A stretch of DNA of 64,000 bases, taken from Hyphomicrobium sp. MC1. GTDB taxonomy: Bacteria; Pseudomonadota; Alphaproteobacteria; Rhizobiales; Hyphomicrobiaceae. Both the position numbers and the translations under genes were made by a program. The DNA is taken from positions 806,001 to 870,000 of the forward strand of contig NC_015717.1 in the NCBI RefSeq assembly GCF_000253295.1, read 5' to 3'. Positions 39,744-51,163 of this stretch are shown one piece after another (the stretch's first letter is position 1; every line of letters starts with the position of its first letter). The notes beneath the pieces were generated by a model that worked only from the letters and a program-made list of their open reading frames with translations, was not told the DNA's origin and did not search any database.

Positions 39744-41612
39744 TCAGCGGGCCGGACGGGCGCGGTTGCGATCGTCGTCGCGGCGCTTCATGAACTTCGG
39801 TGCGCCGCCGTCATTGCCCCACGACCGGCCGCTCTCGCCGTTGCGTTGCGGTTTTTTCGTTCCGTGACCGGCCTCGCGATTGCCACCATTCGCTTCGTTG
39901 CGGTGGCGGCCTTCGACATGGCGCGGTCCGTGGCGATGATCGTGACCGTTCTCGCCACGGTGATCGGCGCGGAGTTCGCCGCGGTGATCTTTCGGGCGAT
40001 GATGGTCGCTCGGCTTGTGTTCGCGACGCTCTGCGTTAGCAGAATGGCCGTTGCTGCCATGCGAACGTGCGTTCAGCTGATCGCGGTCACGCGGACGGCT
40101 ATCGTCCCGATGGCGCTGCGGGCGTTCTTGACGTTCCGGACGAGCCGAGCGCTCTTGGCGATCCGAGCGATCCTGACGATCGGCGCGTGCGGGCCGCTCC
40201 GGACGTTCGTGGTGAGCAGGACGCTCTGAACGTTCCGGACGCGCTGGGCGTTCGCGATCGGTGACGCCGAACACTGCGGGGCGTTCGGGGCGGCCTTCAC
40301 GGCCTTCGCTCTGGTAGGCGGGCCGGTCACGCCCGCGGTCGCGATTGCCGCGATGGGCTTGGCGTTCCCCGCGCGGTGCGCCGTCGCGATGACGATGCTC
40401 GCCGCCACGATTGCCTTCACGGCGCGAGCCTTCACCGTCGTTCGTCTGATGATTGCGCGGCAGCGGCGGCAGGACTTCGCCACCGACATCGTCGACGACG
40501 TCGAGCGGCTGCTTCATCATCCGCTCGATGGCGCGGACTTCCTGGCGTTCCGACGGATCGCACAGCGAAATGGCGACGCCGTTGGTGCCTTTGCGGGCGG
40601 TACGGCCGACGCGATGAACGTACGTCTCGGGATCGAGCGGCATGTCGAAGTTAATGACATGCGTGATGTTCGAAACGTCGATGCCGCGCGCGGCAATGTC
40701 GGTCGCAACGAGCACACGAATGTGGCCCATCGTGAAGTCATTGAGGGCGCGTTGACGAGCATTCTGCGCCTTGTTGCCGTGGAAGGCTGCCGAGCTGATG
40801 CCAGCCATGCCGAGGCGGCTTGCAACACGATCCGCACCGCGCTTCGTGCGCGTGAAGACGATGACGCGCGAAGCGGCCTCGTCGTTCAGGATGGTGTGCA
40901 AGCGGCTCTGCTTCTCGGGCGTCTTAACGATCATGATCTTCTGATCGATGCGATCGACGACGATCTTCTTTGAAGAGAGATCGATGCGATAGGGATCGTG
41001 AAGAATATCGTAGGCGAACTTCTTGATCTCATCGGGCATCGTCGCGGAGAAGAGCGCGGTACGGCGCTTCTGCGGGATGAGCGAAACGATCTTCTTGATG
41101 TCGCGGACGAAGCCCATATCGAACATGCGGTCGGCTTCGTCGATGACGAGCGTCTGCACGCCGGAGAGATCACAGCTTCGCATATTGACGTGGTCGAGCA
41201 GGCGGCCCGGCGTCGCCACAAGGATGTGAACGCCCCGTTTCAGCGCGTTGATCTGCGGTCCTTTGCTGACGCCACCGAGGACGACGGCGCGGCGCAGGTT
41301 CATGTTGCGCGAGAGCTTGGCGACTTCCTGGTCGATCTGGACCGCAAGTTCACGCGTTGGCGCAAGGATCAGCGCCGAGACCTGCTTCCATTGCGGGTCG
41401 GACGGGTTTGCTGCGAACTTGTTCAGAAGCGGCAGAAGGAATGTTGCGGTCTTGCCCGATCCCGTCTCGGCCATGCCGAGCAGGTCGCGGCCTTCGAGCT
41501 GCGGCGGAAGCGCCTGCACCTGAATCGGTGTGGGCGTCGTGTATCCGCACTGCGTCAGAGCACGCGCAAGAGGTTCAGCAAAGCCGAATGCCTCAAAAGT
41601 TTCAGTGGTCAA
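39744..41612 (-). CDS. DEAD-box RNA helicase with long RGG/RE-rich tail
   Basis: A 622-residue protein that unwinds RNA, typical of ribosome assembly and cold response. The core has the Q motif ('FGFAEPLARALTQCGYTTPTPIQVQAL'), Walker A 'AETGSGKT', 'DEAD', 'SAT', and 'HRVGRTAR'. From about residue 370 the tail is disordered, rich in Arg, Gly, Glu, Asp and His ('RPERQERPQRHRDD'). The start is unclear: TTG 41612 begins the family-like text (LTTETFEAFGF), while the ATG at 41684 adds 24 unlikely residues. The long leader upstream suits a cold-shock-controlled gene. Confidence 0.87.
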   Translation of the reverse strand: MTTETFEAFGFAEPLARALTQCGYTTPTPIQVQALPPQLEGRDLLGMAETGSGKTATFLLPLLNKFAANPSDPQWKQVSALILAPTRELAVQIDQEVAKLSRNMNLRRAVVLGGVSKGPQINALKRGVHILVATPGRLLDHVNMRSCDLSGVQTLVIDEADRMFDMGFVRDIKKIVSLIPQKRRTALFSATMPDEIKKFAYDILHDPYRIDLSSKKIVVDRIDQKIMIVKTPEKQSRLHTILNDEAASRVIVFTRTKRGADRVASRLGMAGISSAAFHGNKAQNARQRALNDFTMGHIRVLVATDIAARGIDVSNITHVINFDMPLDPETYVHRVGRTARKGTNGVAISLCDPSERQEVRAIERMMKQPLDVVDDVGGEVLPPLPRNHQTNDGEGSRREGNRGGEHRHRDGAPRGERQAHRGNRDRGRDRPAYQSEGREGRPERPAVFGVTDRERPARPERSERPAHHERPERPARADRQDRSDRQERSARPERQERPQRHRDDSRPRDRDQLNARSHGSNGHSANAERREHKPSDHHRPKDHRGELRADHRGENGHDHRHGPRHVEGRHRNEANGGNREAGHGTKKPQRNGESGRSWGNDGGAPKFMKRRDDDRNRARPAR

Positions 41613-41915
41613 AGTGAAAAAGTCCCAAGGGCTTCGAGCCCCGCGCACACATCTGGTGCCGGAGGTTCGTCCCATGGCCCACACCGGCGCTTTCGGGGTG
41701 CGGCCTTGTCTATAAGGATTGATCTCAATGCAGGGTCGAGCGCGGTGATTGAACCGCTTTCAAGTGGCACGAGGACCCGAGCGCCATCGGAGAGCAATGC
41801 GTGAGCTAGTGACGATGTTCGGCTGTGAAGTCAAGCGCGATCGTTAATTAACGCTCGACTGTGTCGCCACGACGCGGAAAAATCCAGGCGGATTGAAACG
41901 GTAAGGAGGTTCACC
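41613..41915. other. Leader and divergent promoter region
   Basis: Contains the 5' leader of the helicase gene and the promoter side of the cupredoxin gene. A TTAATTAA sequence sits near 41845. No gene seen, apart from short shadow frames. Confidence 0.4.
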
Positions 41916-42389
41916 ATGATCACACCGCGACAAGTCGCTCTGACGCTTGCAGCGGCAGCGATTGGGTTTGCCGGAGCGGCGGCTCTGGCGGCCACCGGCA
42001 CTAAGCGCGCATTTACGATTGCGGCGATCGAGCCGAAGGGCGGCACGCTGGTCTCGAAAGAACCGTTCCCGACGACGCCGTTGCCGGAGGGTGGCGGGTA
42101 CGAACTGAAGCAGCCGAATTCAGACGGGCGCTGGGAAGTTTCGGCGTACCTCTGGAGCACGCCGCAAATCCACGTCAAAGCCGGAGACGAGGTGACGCTG
42201 TCGTTCGTCGGCCTCAACGGGGCGAGCCATCCGACGACGATCGAGGGCTACGACAAGTCGTTCACCCTGAAACGCGGCGAAGTGCAGAACGTCAGCTTCG
42301 TCGCGGACAAACCCGGCGTCTATCGCATCATCTGCTCGAAGCATCAGCCGACGATGGTGAGCGAACTCATCGTTGACGAGAACAGCTAA
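41916..42389 (+). CDS. Periplasmic cupredoxin-like copper protein
   Basis: A 157-residue secreted protein. After the signal peptide ('LTLAAAAIGFAGAAALAA') there is a cupredoxin domain. The copper ligands look like His in 'GLNGASHPTT' and Cys, His and Met in 'RIICSKHQPTM'. Only one Cys is present, so a type 1 (blue) site is more likely than CuA. 'TLSFVGLNGASH' is similar to nitrous-oxide-reductase-like cupredoxins. Possibly an electron carrier or copper chaperone. Convergent with, and overlapping by four bases, the iminopeptidase gene. Confidence 0.8.
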   Translation: MITPRQVALTLAAAAIGFAGAAALAATGTKRAFTIAAIEPKGGTLVSKEPFPTTPLPEGGGYELKQPNSDGRWEVSAYLWSTPQIHVKAGDEVTLSFVGLNGASHPTTIEGYDKSFTLKRGEVQNVSFVADKPGVYRIICSKHQPTMVSELIVDENS

Positions 42390-43348
42390 GGCGCGGCCTG
42401 CGCGGCATCGCCGAGTTCGGTGATGGCGCGGCGCATGGCTTCCATCACGCCGGGCTCGGTCATGGAATGCCCGGCGTGGTCGATGATTTCCAGGCGGGCG
42501 GCGGGCCAGACGGACGCTAGCGCGTGAGCTTTTTTTGGCGGACAGAGAAGGTCGTAACGACCTTGAACGATGACGCCCGGAATGTCGCGCAGGCGATGGG
42601 CGTTGGCCAGCAACTCGCCGGGCTGCAGAAAAAAGCTGTTCGCGATGTAGTGTGCTTCGACGATCGGCGTCGGCGGCAGGCGGGCGCCATCGGCGACCGT
42701 TTCGGGAATGACGGCGTGTTTTGGCTGGAGTTCCGAGAGGGCGCGCTCGTAGGCGTTCCAGGCGTGCGCGGCGCGCGTTCTTTCAGCGCCGTCGGGGCCG
42801 GTTAGGCGTTTGACGTAAGCGGTCAGCGGGTTGGCCCGCTCCTCCGGCGGAAGACGGTTACAATAGGCTTCGAATAGTTCGGGGCGGAAAATCTGCGGCC
42901 CATCGACGAAGGCCCAGCGAACTTCTTCGTCGGTGCCGAGAAACAGCGCCCGCAGTACGAGAGCCGTTACGCGTTCCGGGTGCCGTTCGGCATAGGCGAG
43001 CGCCAGCGTCGATCCCCAAGAACCGCCGACGAGCATCCAGCGGTCGATGGCAAAATGGGCGCGGACAGCTTCGAGATCGGCAACGATATGGGCTGTCGTG
43101 TTGGCCTTGCAGGAGAGGTAGGGGTGGCTGCGGCCTGCGCCGCGCTGGTCGATCAGGAAGACATGATCGCGGGCAGGATCGAACAGCGTGCGATGCAGCA
43201 CTTGGGAACCGCTGCCAGGGCCGCCATGCAGGAATACGATCGGCCGCCCGCCTTTCCGGCCAACTTCCTCGACGTAAATCCAATGGCCATCGCCGACGTC
43301 CAGCATGCGGGCATCGAAGGGGCGAAAGGATTCCGGGAGGGTCTTCAT
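42386..43348 (-). CDS. pip: Proline iminopeptidase
   Basis: A 320-residue alpha/beta hydrolase releasing N-terminal proline from peptides. 'FLHGGPGSGS' (oxyanion region), 'DQRGAGRS', and the nucleophile elbow 'GGSWGSTLAL' are family signatures. 'GRYDLLCP' (Asp) and 'DHAGHS' (His) complete the triad. The length matches the ~315 of the S33 family. Cytoplasmic. No operon partner is obvious. Confidence 0.92.
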   Translation of the reverse strand: MKTLPESFRPFDARMLDVGDGHWIYVEEVGRKGGRPIVFLHGGPGSGSQVLHRTLFDPARDHVFLIDQRGAGRSHPYLSCKANTTAHIVADLEAVRAHFAIDRWMLVGGSWGSTLALAYAERHPERVTALVLRALFLGTDEEVRWAFVDGPQIFRPELFEAYCNRLPPEERANPLTAYVKRLTGPDGAERTRAAHAWNAYERALSELQPKHAVIPETVADGARLPPTPIVEAHYIANSFFLQPGELLANAHRLRDIPGVIVQGRYDLLCPPKKAHALASVWPAARLEIIDHAGHSMTEPGVMEAMRRAITELGDAAQAAP

Positions 43349-43657
43349 GCCTCCTGCTGAGCATGCTTTTTCTTAAACGACAAGTTCCGCCGGTAGGAAT
43401 GCTGCAACCAATTGGTGAGGAGGGGCTGGACGGCCTTCACATGTCTGTCATCACTCTAGCGGCGGTTGACTTCAGATTTGATGAATTTGCGGCGGCGGAA
43501 GCGGCGTTCGTGTCGGCGGATCGCGGTCTGGTGAACGCCCAGTTTGGTGTTTACGGCAATTGACGATTTTCCAAACGATGCCTACCTGCACCCGGCTGCA
43601 ACATTCGACACGGTGCGCTATATTTCGCGGGGCGGCCGGTTTCAACGGAGTATTGGA
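43349..43657. other. Non-coding stretch
   Basis: A 66-codon frame (43363-43563) is present but has shadow-like content and no ribosome site. No repeat or terminator recognised. Confidence 0.35.
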
Positions 43658-44086
43658 ATGATCCAGAGCCACCTTTTAAAAGCGCGCCGCGCTTCGGTAT
43701 TTGCCGTGACGCTCGCTGGTGCGTTAGGGCTCGGTATGGTTGGCGCCGAAGCGCGCGCCGAATCTGCGATGCTGGTTGGGACGTGGGCCGGAAACGGCAA
43801 CATCAATTTCTCGTCGGGCACGAAAGAGAAAGCGCGGTGCCGTGCGCATTTTGCAAAGACCGGCGCGCGCAGCTACCGGATGTCGGCAACCTGCGCGACG
43901 TCGTCTGCCAGAGTCGATCAGACGGCGGAGCTGACGAAGTACGGTGCCAACAGATACGTCGGTAGCTTCTTTAATCAGCAATACAATACCGGCGGCTCGA
44001 TCAAGATCACGGTCTCGGGGCGCACGGGCGATGTTAGTCTTGCGGGCGAAGCGGGCACCGCTTTCTTTCGGCTCAGGAAGTACTAG
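43658..44086 (+). CDS. Secreted protein of unknown function
   Basis: A 142-residue protein with a long signal peptide ('RASVFAVTLAGALGLGMVGAEARA'). The mature part is a small beta-rich domain: 'LVGTWAGNGNINFSSGTKEK', then 'CRAHFAKTGARSYRMSATCAT' with a cysteine pair, then 'GSIKITVSGRTGDVSLAGE'. It reads as a lipocalin-like or glycine-rich barrel, but the family is not certain. ACGGAG precedes ATG 43658. Confidence 0.7.
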   Translation: MIQSHLLKARRASVFAVTLAGALGLGMVGAEARAESAMLVGTWAGNGNINFSSGTKEKARCRAHFAKTGARSYRMSATCATSSARVDQTAELTKYGANRYVGSFFNQQYNTGGSIKITVSGRTGDVSLAGEAGTAFFRLRKY

Positions 44087-44109
44087 GCTTTTTCTTCGAT
44101 ACATTGTTC

Positions 44110-44147
44110 GCCATGGCTAACGCTTTCGGTCGGCCATGGCTTTTTTT
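44110..44147 (+). terminator. Intrinsic terminator of the secreted protein gene
   Basis: GCCATGGC at 44110-44117 pairs with GCCATGGC at 44133-44140 (self-complementary octamers), followed by TTTTTTT. Confidence 0.75.
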
Positions 44148-44287
44148 GTGTTGAAGGCCGGCGTCGGCGCCGTCGCGACATTCGAGAGATAATAAAAATC
44201 TGTAACACTTGACGCCCATCAACGCGCGCAGGGCCAAGAAAACGGATTCCGTTCCTGGTCGAGAACAAGCCAGGAAGGAGAGCGGTC

Positions 44288-44824
44288 ATGAAGCAGAATT
44301 TGCGTGTTCTTGCTGGAGCGCTTATCGGCACAATAGGTCTTGGAGTTGGCGGTGCTCTTGCCCAAGACAGTCAGCCGCAAATGCCTATGATGGGCCAAGG
44401 CATGATGGGTGGTCAAGGTATGATGGCTGGCCAAGGCATGGGCCCCGGTATGATGGGTCAGTCTGGCATGGGCATGATGGGCCATGGCATGATGAATGAC
44501 ATGGGCCCAATGATGGAAGGCCGCCTTGCGTACATGAAGGCCGAGCTTGGCATCACTGCTGAGCAAACGGCAGCATGGGACGACTACGCAAAAGCCGTGA
44601 AGGCGCGTGCGGCCGGCATGCAGGAAACGCGCACGGAAATGATGAAGGTCATGCATTCGGGCAGTGCGCTTGATCGTTTGGACGCCCGCACCAAGGCGAT
44701 GGAAAATATGGTGCAGAACTTAAAGGCCGTTCGGCCGTCGGTTGAGGCGCTCTACAATGCTTTGAGCGACGATCAGAAGAAGAAGGCCGACGCACTGCTC
44801 GCGATGGGCTGTTGCATGATCTAA
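44288..44824 (+). CDS. Spy-like LTxxQ protein with Met/Gly/Gln repeats
   Basis: A 178-residue periplasmic protein. After the signal peptide there is a repeat region made of M-M-x-G-Q-G-M units ('MPMMGQGMMGGQGMMAGQGM'), then a helical LTxxQ domain ('AELGITAEQTAAWDDYAKAV', 'LYNALSDDQKKKADALL'). It ends 'GCCMI'. The Met repeats and the CC tail point to soft-metal (copper or silver) binding. It is followed closely by the DUF302 gene. Family assignment to Spy/CpxP rests on the helical core. Confidence 0.75.
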   Translation: MKQNLRVLAGALIGTIGLGVGGALAQDSQPQMPMMGQGMMGGQGMMAGQGMGPGMMGQSGMGMMGHGMMNDMGPMMEGRLAYMKAELGITAEQTAAWDDYAKAVKARAAGMQETRTEMMKVMHSGSALDRLDARTKAMENMVQNLKAVRPSVEALYNALSDDQKKKADALLAMGCCMI

Positions 44825-44839
44825 GTTCGGATTGCACGA

Positions 44840-45226
44840 ATGGATTATTACATTGCGAAGACGTTGCAGCTTCCTTTCGCCGATGTGGTTGCGAAAGTGA
44901 TATCGGCGCTCAAGGACGAAGGGTTCGGCATCCTGACGGACATCGACGTCAGCGCGACATTGAAGTCGAAAATCGGTGCGGAGTGGCGGCCCTATCGGAT
45001 CTTAGGGGCCTGCAATCCGCAGCTCGCGTATCGCGCGTTGCAGGCGGAGGATAAGATCGGCGTCATGCTTCCATGCAACGTCATCGTTCAGGAGCGTGCG
45101 GCTGGCGACGTCGAAGTCGCAGCGGTCAATCCCGCTGCTGCTATGGGCCGTGTCGGCAATCCAGTCTTACCTGAGATTGCCGAAACTGTCCGGGACAAAC
45201 TTAGCGCTGTACTTGAGCGGCTATAA
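44840..45226 (+). CDS. DUF302 family protein
   Basis: A 128-residue cytoplasmic protein. 'QLPFADVVAKVISALKDEGFGILTDIDV' and 'YRILGACNPQLAYRALQAEDKIGVMLPCNVIV' are the DUF302 signatures (ferredoxin-like dimer). 'AAMGRVGNP' follows. It starts 15 bases after the Spy-like gene, so they are co-transcribed. Function of DUF302 is not known; it often neighbours metal or sulfur genes. Confidence 0.88.
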   Translation: MDYYIAKTLQLPFADVVAKVISALKDEGFGILTDIDVSATLKSKIGAEWRPYRILGACNPQLAYRALQAEDKIGVMLPCNVIVQERAAGDVEVAAVNPAAAMGRVGNPVLPEIAETVRDKLSAVLERL

Positions 45227-45252
45227 GCCGGCCATACTCGGTATCAGTGTCC

Positions 45253-45459
45253 TCATTCGCCTTCGCGCTGTTCTTCCGCGAACTCTTTTTCAAGTTCGCG
45301 TTCGAGCGTGACAAGGTCTTCGGGCAGAGGCATGCCCGTTGCCTTCAGCTGATTGAGTTTTTCGCGCAGCGAGAGATAGATCTCGTGCCTGTCTTCGGGC
45401 TCGTTCTGCATCTCAGTGAGAAGCAGCGAAATCTCCAGCTTGATCTGGTCGAACGCCAT
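45253..45459 (-). CDS. Small helical protein of unknown function
   Basis: A 68-residue charged helical protein (MAFDQIKLEISLLLTEMQNE...), soluble. It begins 36 bases downstream of the mutase large subunit gene on the same strand and probably shares its message. 'PEDRHEIYLSLREKLNQLKATGMPLPEDL' looks conserved in style. No named family. Confidence 0.65.
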   Translation of the reverse strand: MAFDQIKLEISLLLTEMQNEPEDRHEIYLSLREKLNQLKATGMPLPEDLVTLERELEKEFAEEQREGE

Positions 45460-45495
45460 GATCGGTACCTTTCAAGAAATGGGATGACGGGGGAT

Positions 45496-47670
<2,175 letters not shown>

Positions 47671-47743
47671 GCGGGTCGGTGATCCGGTCAAAAGTGGTTA
47701 TCGTCCGCCGCAAGGTACGGCAAAACTCGGGGCGGGGGAAGGT

Positions 47744-48277
47744 TTAGCGGGGTTTGCGGTCCAGGAGGTAGTCCCTTCGGCGCAGAAGCAGATCGTAAAC
47801 GACGCCGAAAAAAACTCCGCTTAATGCGGCGCGGATCAGATCGGCGCTCTGGGCGCCCGGCGGGGCGGGCGCTAAGGGCGTCAGGATGAGGTAAATCGCC
47901 TCCGCCAGCAGGCACCAGAGGATGGCCGCCAGCGCTACGAATTTCAGCAGGCGAAGAGTTCCGGTACTGGAGGCTGCGCCGAGAAATTTCGCCGCGGGTG
48001 GGAAAACGAATATCCCCACGGGTAGGAACCAGATGAAGGCTGCCAGCAGGGTCGTCGGCATGTCGTTGCCGAAGTCCTTGACGGCCGCTCCGGCATTCCC
48101 TGTGCCGGAGACGCGGGGATCGGCCAGGATGACGAGCGCGGATGCTGCGACGAACGCCGAGATGAGGCCGCTCAAGAGGCCCATCAGCATCAGGCGTGGC
48201 AGCGAATGGCTCGGTGCGGGGGATGGACTGGTCGGGGCAGTCAAGGCGAACTCCTTTGCGTCGCGATCACTTGGCAT
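47744..48277 (-). CDS. Inner-membrane protein of unknown function
   Basis: A 177-residue protein with four hydrophobic segments (about 28-48, 72-92, 105-125, 145-165) and a basic tail ('LLRRRDYLLDRKPR'). The start at 48277 (MPSDRDAKEF) is chosen; the frame opens at 48346. It lies between the mutase large subunit and the DUF817 gene. No family is recognised. Confidence 0.6.
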   Translation of the reverse strand: MPSDRDAKEFALTAPTSPSPAPSHSLPRLMLMGLLSGLISAFVAASALVILADPRVSGTGNAGAAVKDFGNDMPTTLLAAFIWFLPVGIFVFPPAAKFLGAASSTGTLRLLKFVALAAILWCLLAEAIYLILTPLAPAPPGAQSADLIRAALSGVFFGVVYDLLLRRRDYLLDRKPR

Positions 48278-48421
48278 ACCGGCCGTGCCTAGGGAAGAGA
48301 CGGGATGACAGTGTCGAAATTCGACGTTTCCACGTCGATGCTGCAAGCGGTCAGCCTAGGGCTCATAAAGCCATAAACCTCGGCATGATGCGTAAAGGGG
48401 GCGCCAGTTTCAGGGTGCAAT

Positions 48422-49321
48422 ATGCAACGCAAAGTTTCCGGGGATGCTTCGCAGCGAAGCGCAGCCCGACAGTGGCCGCCGCTTGCGCGCTTCATCGATT
48501 GGGAAGCGCGGATTGGTGAGGCGGCGGAAGCACACGGGCGGCTTTCTCACTTTGCCTACGAGTTCGTCCGCTTCGGTGTGAAGCAGGCGTGGGCCTGTCT
48601 GTTCGGAGCTTTGCTTCTTGCGCTGCTGATCGCGACGCATTTTTTCTATCCGAAAGGGGCGGTGCTGGCGCGATACGATTTTCTCGTTATCGCTGCAGTT
48701 CTGATCCAATTGGCGATGCTGCTTTTCAAACTTGAGACGTTCGAAGAAGCGAAAGTCATCGTCGTGTTTCATGCCGTCGGCACGGTGATGGAAATCTTCA
48801 AGACGTCGGTCGGATCGTGGATCTATCCCGAGGCGAGCCTGCTTCGCATCGCGGGCGTGCCGCTCTTCACCGGCTTCATGTATGCGGCGGTCGGTTCCTA
48901 TATCGCACGCTGCTGGCGGCTTTTCGATTTCCGATTCACGCGGCACCCGCCGGTCTGGGTGCTGGGCGTTCTAAGCGTCGCCATTTATGCGAACTTTTTT
49001 GCTCACCATTACGTCCGGGATTTTCGGGTCATTCTCTTTGCGGCCGCCGTCGTGCTCATCGGGCCGTGCACGGTCTATTACAGGATCTGGAAGACGCACC
49101 GCCACATGCCGCTGCTGCTCGGGCTATTCCTGGTGGCGCTTTTCATCTGGTTTGCCGAGAACATCGGGACGTTTACGGCTGCGTGGGCTTATCCCAACCA
49201 GCGGCACGGCTGGCAACTTGTGAGCGCCGGAAAGCTCGGTTCGTGGTTCCTCTTAATGTTGATTTCGTATACCCTTGTTGCGTCGCTCCATCGTCCGAGC
49301 GAAATAAAAATCGAGGAATGA
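48422..49321 (+). CDS. DUF817 membrane protein
   Basis: A 299-residue integral membrane protein with about eight hydrophobic stretches from residue 55 onward. 'FHAVGTVMEIFKTSVGSWIYPE' and 'VPLFTGFMYAAVGSYIARCW' are characteristic of DUF817. Near the C-terminus 'WFAENIGTFTAAWAYPNQ' is again typical. Function unknown. It is transcribed away from the minus-strand membrane gene. Confidence 0.85.
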   Translation: MQRKVSGDASQRSAARQWPPLARFIDWEARIGEAAEAHGRLSHFAYEFVRFGVKQAWACLFGALLLALLIATHFFYPKGAVLARYDFLVIAAVLIQLAMLLFKLETFEEAKVIVVFHAVGTVMEIFKTSVGSWIYPEASLLRIAGVPLFTGFMYAAVGSYIARCWRLFDFRFTRHPPVWVLGVLSVAIYANFFAHHYVRDFRVILFAAAVVLIGPCTVYYRIWKTHRHMPLLLGLFLVALFIWFAENIGTFTAAWAYPNQRHGWQLVSAGKLGSWFLLMLISYTLVASLHRPSEIKIEE

Positions 49322-49410
49322 GCAGTATATTGTTTACCTCGAACTGTGGTCCCGACGGATATCGGTCGCGTTTCGTCGTAATATCTGCCGTCATTTCCTG
49401 GAAACGTCCT

Positions 49411-49686
49411 ATGCGCAACTCAATCATCTTCATGGCTTCGGCGATCTCGGCCGGATTGTCGGCATCAAGCGCCATTGCCGAGAGCGGGCTCGAGCCGCCG
49501 ATGGATCTTCTGGCCGCGCAGCTTCGTACGCAGGGATTTGCGTGCGATCATCCAGACAGCGCGCGACTAGAGAAGGACGCATCGAAGCCTAACGCCAAAG
49601 TCTGGATCGTTGCGTGCAAGGGCGTTCACTACCGGATGACGGTGGTGCCGGATCTCGCTGCGAAAATCGAAAAGCTCGACAACTAG
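49411..49686 (+). CDS. Small secreted protein
   Basis: A 91-residue protein: signal peptide ('FMASAISAGLSASSAIA'), then 'ESGLEPPMDLLAAQLRTQGF' and a cysteine pair (ACDHP...VACKG). 'VHYRMTVVPDLAAKIEKL' closes a PepSY- or YkfL-like beta hairpin. The start at 49411 begins the signal; the frame continues upstream as a shadow of DUF817. No firm family. Confidence 0.6.
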   Translation: MRNSIIFMASAISAGLSASSAIAESGLEPPMDLLAAQLRTQGFACDHPDSARLEKDASKPNAKVWIVACKGVHYRMTVVPDLAAKIEKLDN

Positions 49687-49842
49687 TCCAGCTGCTCTTA
49701 CCGGCCGAAGCGCGTCGTTCGCTTTCGCGGCGGCGGCGCTGTCGGTTTGTCACTCCGGTAACAGCGAGAGTTTGGCGTCGTGTTCATTCTCCCACGCATC
49801 GGCCTGCCATGGCCGGAGCAATTTTGAGATGGGAGGAGTGTC

Positions 49843-50046
49843 ATGTCTGCTGTCGCTGTTGGAGCTGCCGGAGCTGCTATCGTCACTGCCGCGACTGTGC
49901 TGGCCGCGGCTTTTCCAGACACTCAGGCTCTGCTGTCGCCGTTGACCGAAGGCGGCAACGAATATGCGGTGCCTGCGGCGTCGGTGCTCGCGTCGCTGCC
50001 GATCCTCGGCGTCATGGCCGTGCTTGCTGTGTCGGGCCGCGAATAG
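49843..50046 (+). CDS. Small two-helix membrane protein
   Basis: A 67-residue, mostly hydrophobic protein with two membrane helices (about 3-23 and 44-62) joined by 'DTQALLSPLTEGGNEYAVPA'. GGGAGGAG stands nine bases upstream of the ATG. Function unknown. Confidence 0.6.
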   Translation: MSAVAVGAAGAAIVTAATVLAAAFPDTQALLSPLTEGGNEYAVPAASVLASLPILGVMAVLAVSGRE

Positions 50047-50253
50047 GTTTGCGCAGCGCTACTATTGGGCTCTGACCGAGCATCGCGCGTGCCATTCTCC
50101 TGCCTTTGTTAGCGTTTCATTAGTCGTTGGGGCACGGGGGGTTAGAGTACGAAGCTACCTTGCCCGTGTGTGTGTGTTTTGAAGGGTGCCGCGGCACCGG
50201 TGCGGGCCGGCGTCGACGAGCAGTCCCATCGAGTATCGCGTGGGGTGTGCGTC

Positions 50254-50946
50254 GTGAGATTTAAGGCAGTTTCAGTGGTTCTGGGCGCGATCGTTGCGTC
50301 GACATTGTCCACTCCAACGAGATTAGGATCCGGCGGCGCGGCCGATGCTGCCGATGCGATCCCGCCGGCGCAGCAGCGTCCGCAGGCGATCAAGGTTCCG
50401 GAGTTCGTTCCGGTCGTCAATTTCAGCGAGTTCGTTATGGCGATGCAGGCGTTTGCCGCGCAGAATCCTCCGGCGGCGCGGATTGCGGCGGAGGAGTTAA
50501 GCGCTAAATTTGCATTGAACGGCGATGCGAAGCCGGCGGACGCGCAACAGATCGAAGTGCGTAAGCCCGACCAGCAAATGGCTGCCGCTACGCCTGAGAA
50601 ACCGGCGTCCGTTATCGTCACGCGACCGGTCGTTACCGCGAGTATTTCAGAAGCGCCAGCAGAACCGGCGGTTCCGGCTGTTCCCGATCCGAACGGGCGC
50701 CCGACGACGGTTGCGGACCCCGTGAAGATTATCACCGGCTATCCCGGTAAGACGGCGGAGACGACGTCGAAGCGGCATAAGGCCGAACGCAAAGTCGCAT
50801 CCGCAGGCCGCGAACGCTTGGCGAAAAAGTTTCAGCCAGCGATGGGGCTCGGCATGATGATCGACTCCGCGGAAGAAGCCCCGCCGATGTCGGCTCTGGC
50901 TCAAAAAAAAAGCAAAGTGAACGCCGGCTCCCGCGGCATCGAATAG
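50254..50946 (+). CDS. Secreted or membrane-anchored Pro/Ala-rich protein
   Basis: A 230-residue protein starting at GTG 50254 (VRFKAVSVVLGAIVASTLST, a signal-like N-terminus). The body is rich in Ala, Pro, Val and Thr, low in cysteine and probably disordered, with a basic helix near the end ('SKRHKAERKVASAGRERLAKK'). The open frame extends to 50170 without a signal. No family recognised. Confidence 0.5.
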   Translation: MRFKAVSVVLGAIVASTLSTPTRLGSGGAADAADAIPPAQQRPQAIKVPEFVPVVNFSEFVMAMQAFAAQNPPAARIAAEELSAKFALNGDAKPADAQQIEVRKPDQQMAAATPEKPASVIVTRPVVTASISEAPAEPAVPAVPDPNGRPTTVADPVKIITGYPGKTAETTSKRHKAERKVASAGRERLAKKFQPAMGLGMMIDSAEEAPPMSALAQKKSKVNAGSRGIE

Positions 50947-51163
50947 TCGTGGAGCGCGAAGCGCAGCCGACCAAGACAGCTGCCGTCGAGCAGCCGCAGC
51001 AGGCGGGTGCCGATGAAAAAGCCGGTGCTAACAACAAGGATTTTCAGGTCGGCATTCCGGGGCAGTCGATGGAACCGCTGATTTCGAAATGCGCAAAGAC
51101 CGAAAGGTCGTGCATCGGCATCTTTTGCGGATGCTGAAAGGAGGGGCAAGTGCCCCTCCGGTT

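Noticed and set aside
39796..40320. Repeated CG-rich blocks that could suggest a tandem or CRISPR-like array
   Set aside because: They encode the Arg/Glu/Asp/His-rich tail of the DEAD-box helicase and follow codon periodicity; no regular repeat-spacer pattern exists here or elsewhere in the window.
43363..43563. 66-codon plus-strand frame between pip and the secreted protein gene
   Set aside because: No ribosome site, no family features, and composition like non-coding sequence.
50949..51137. 62-codon frame after the Pro/Ala-rich protein gene, starting at GTG
   Set aside because: No ribosome site and no conserved pattern. It follows the previous stop by only two bases, so it could be read-through text; kept out for lack of support.
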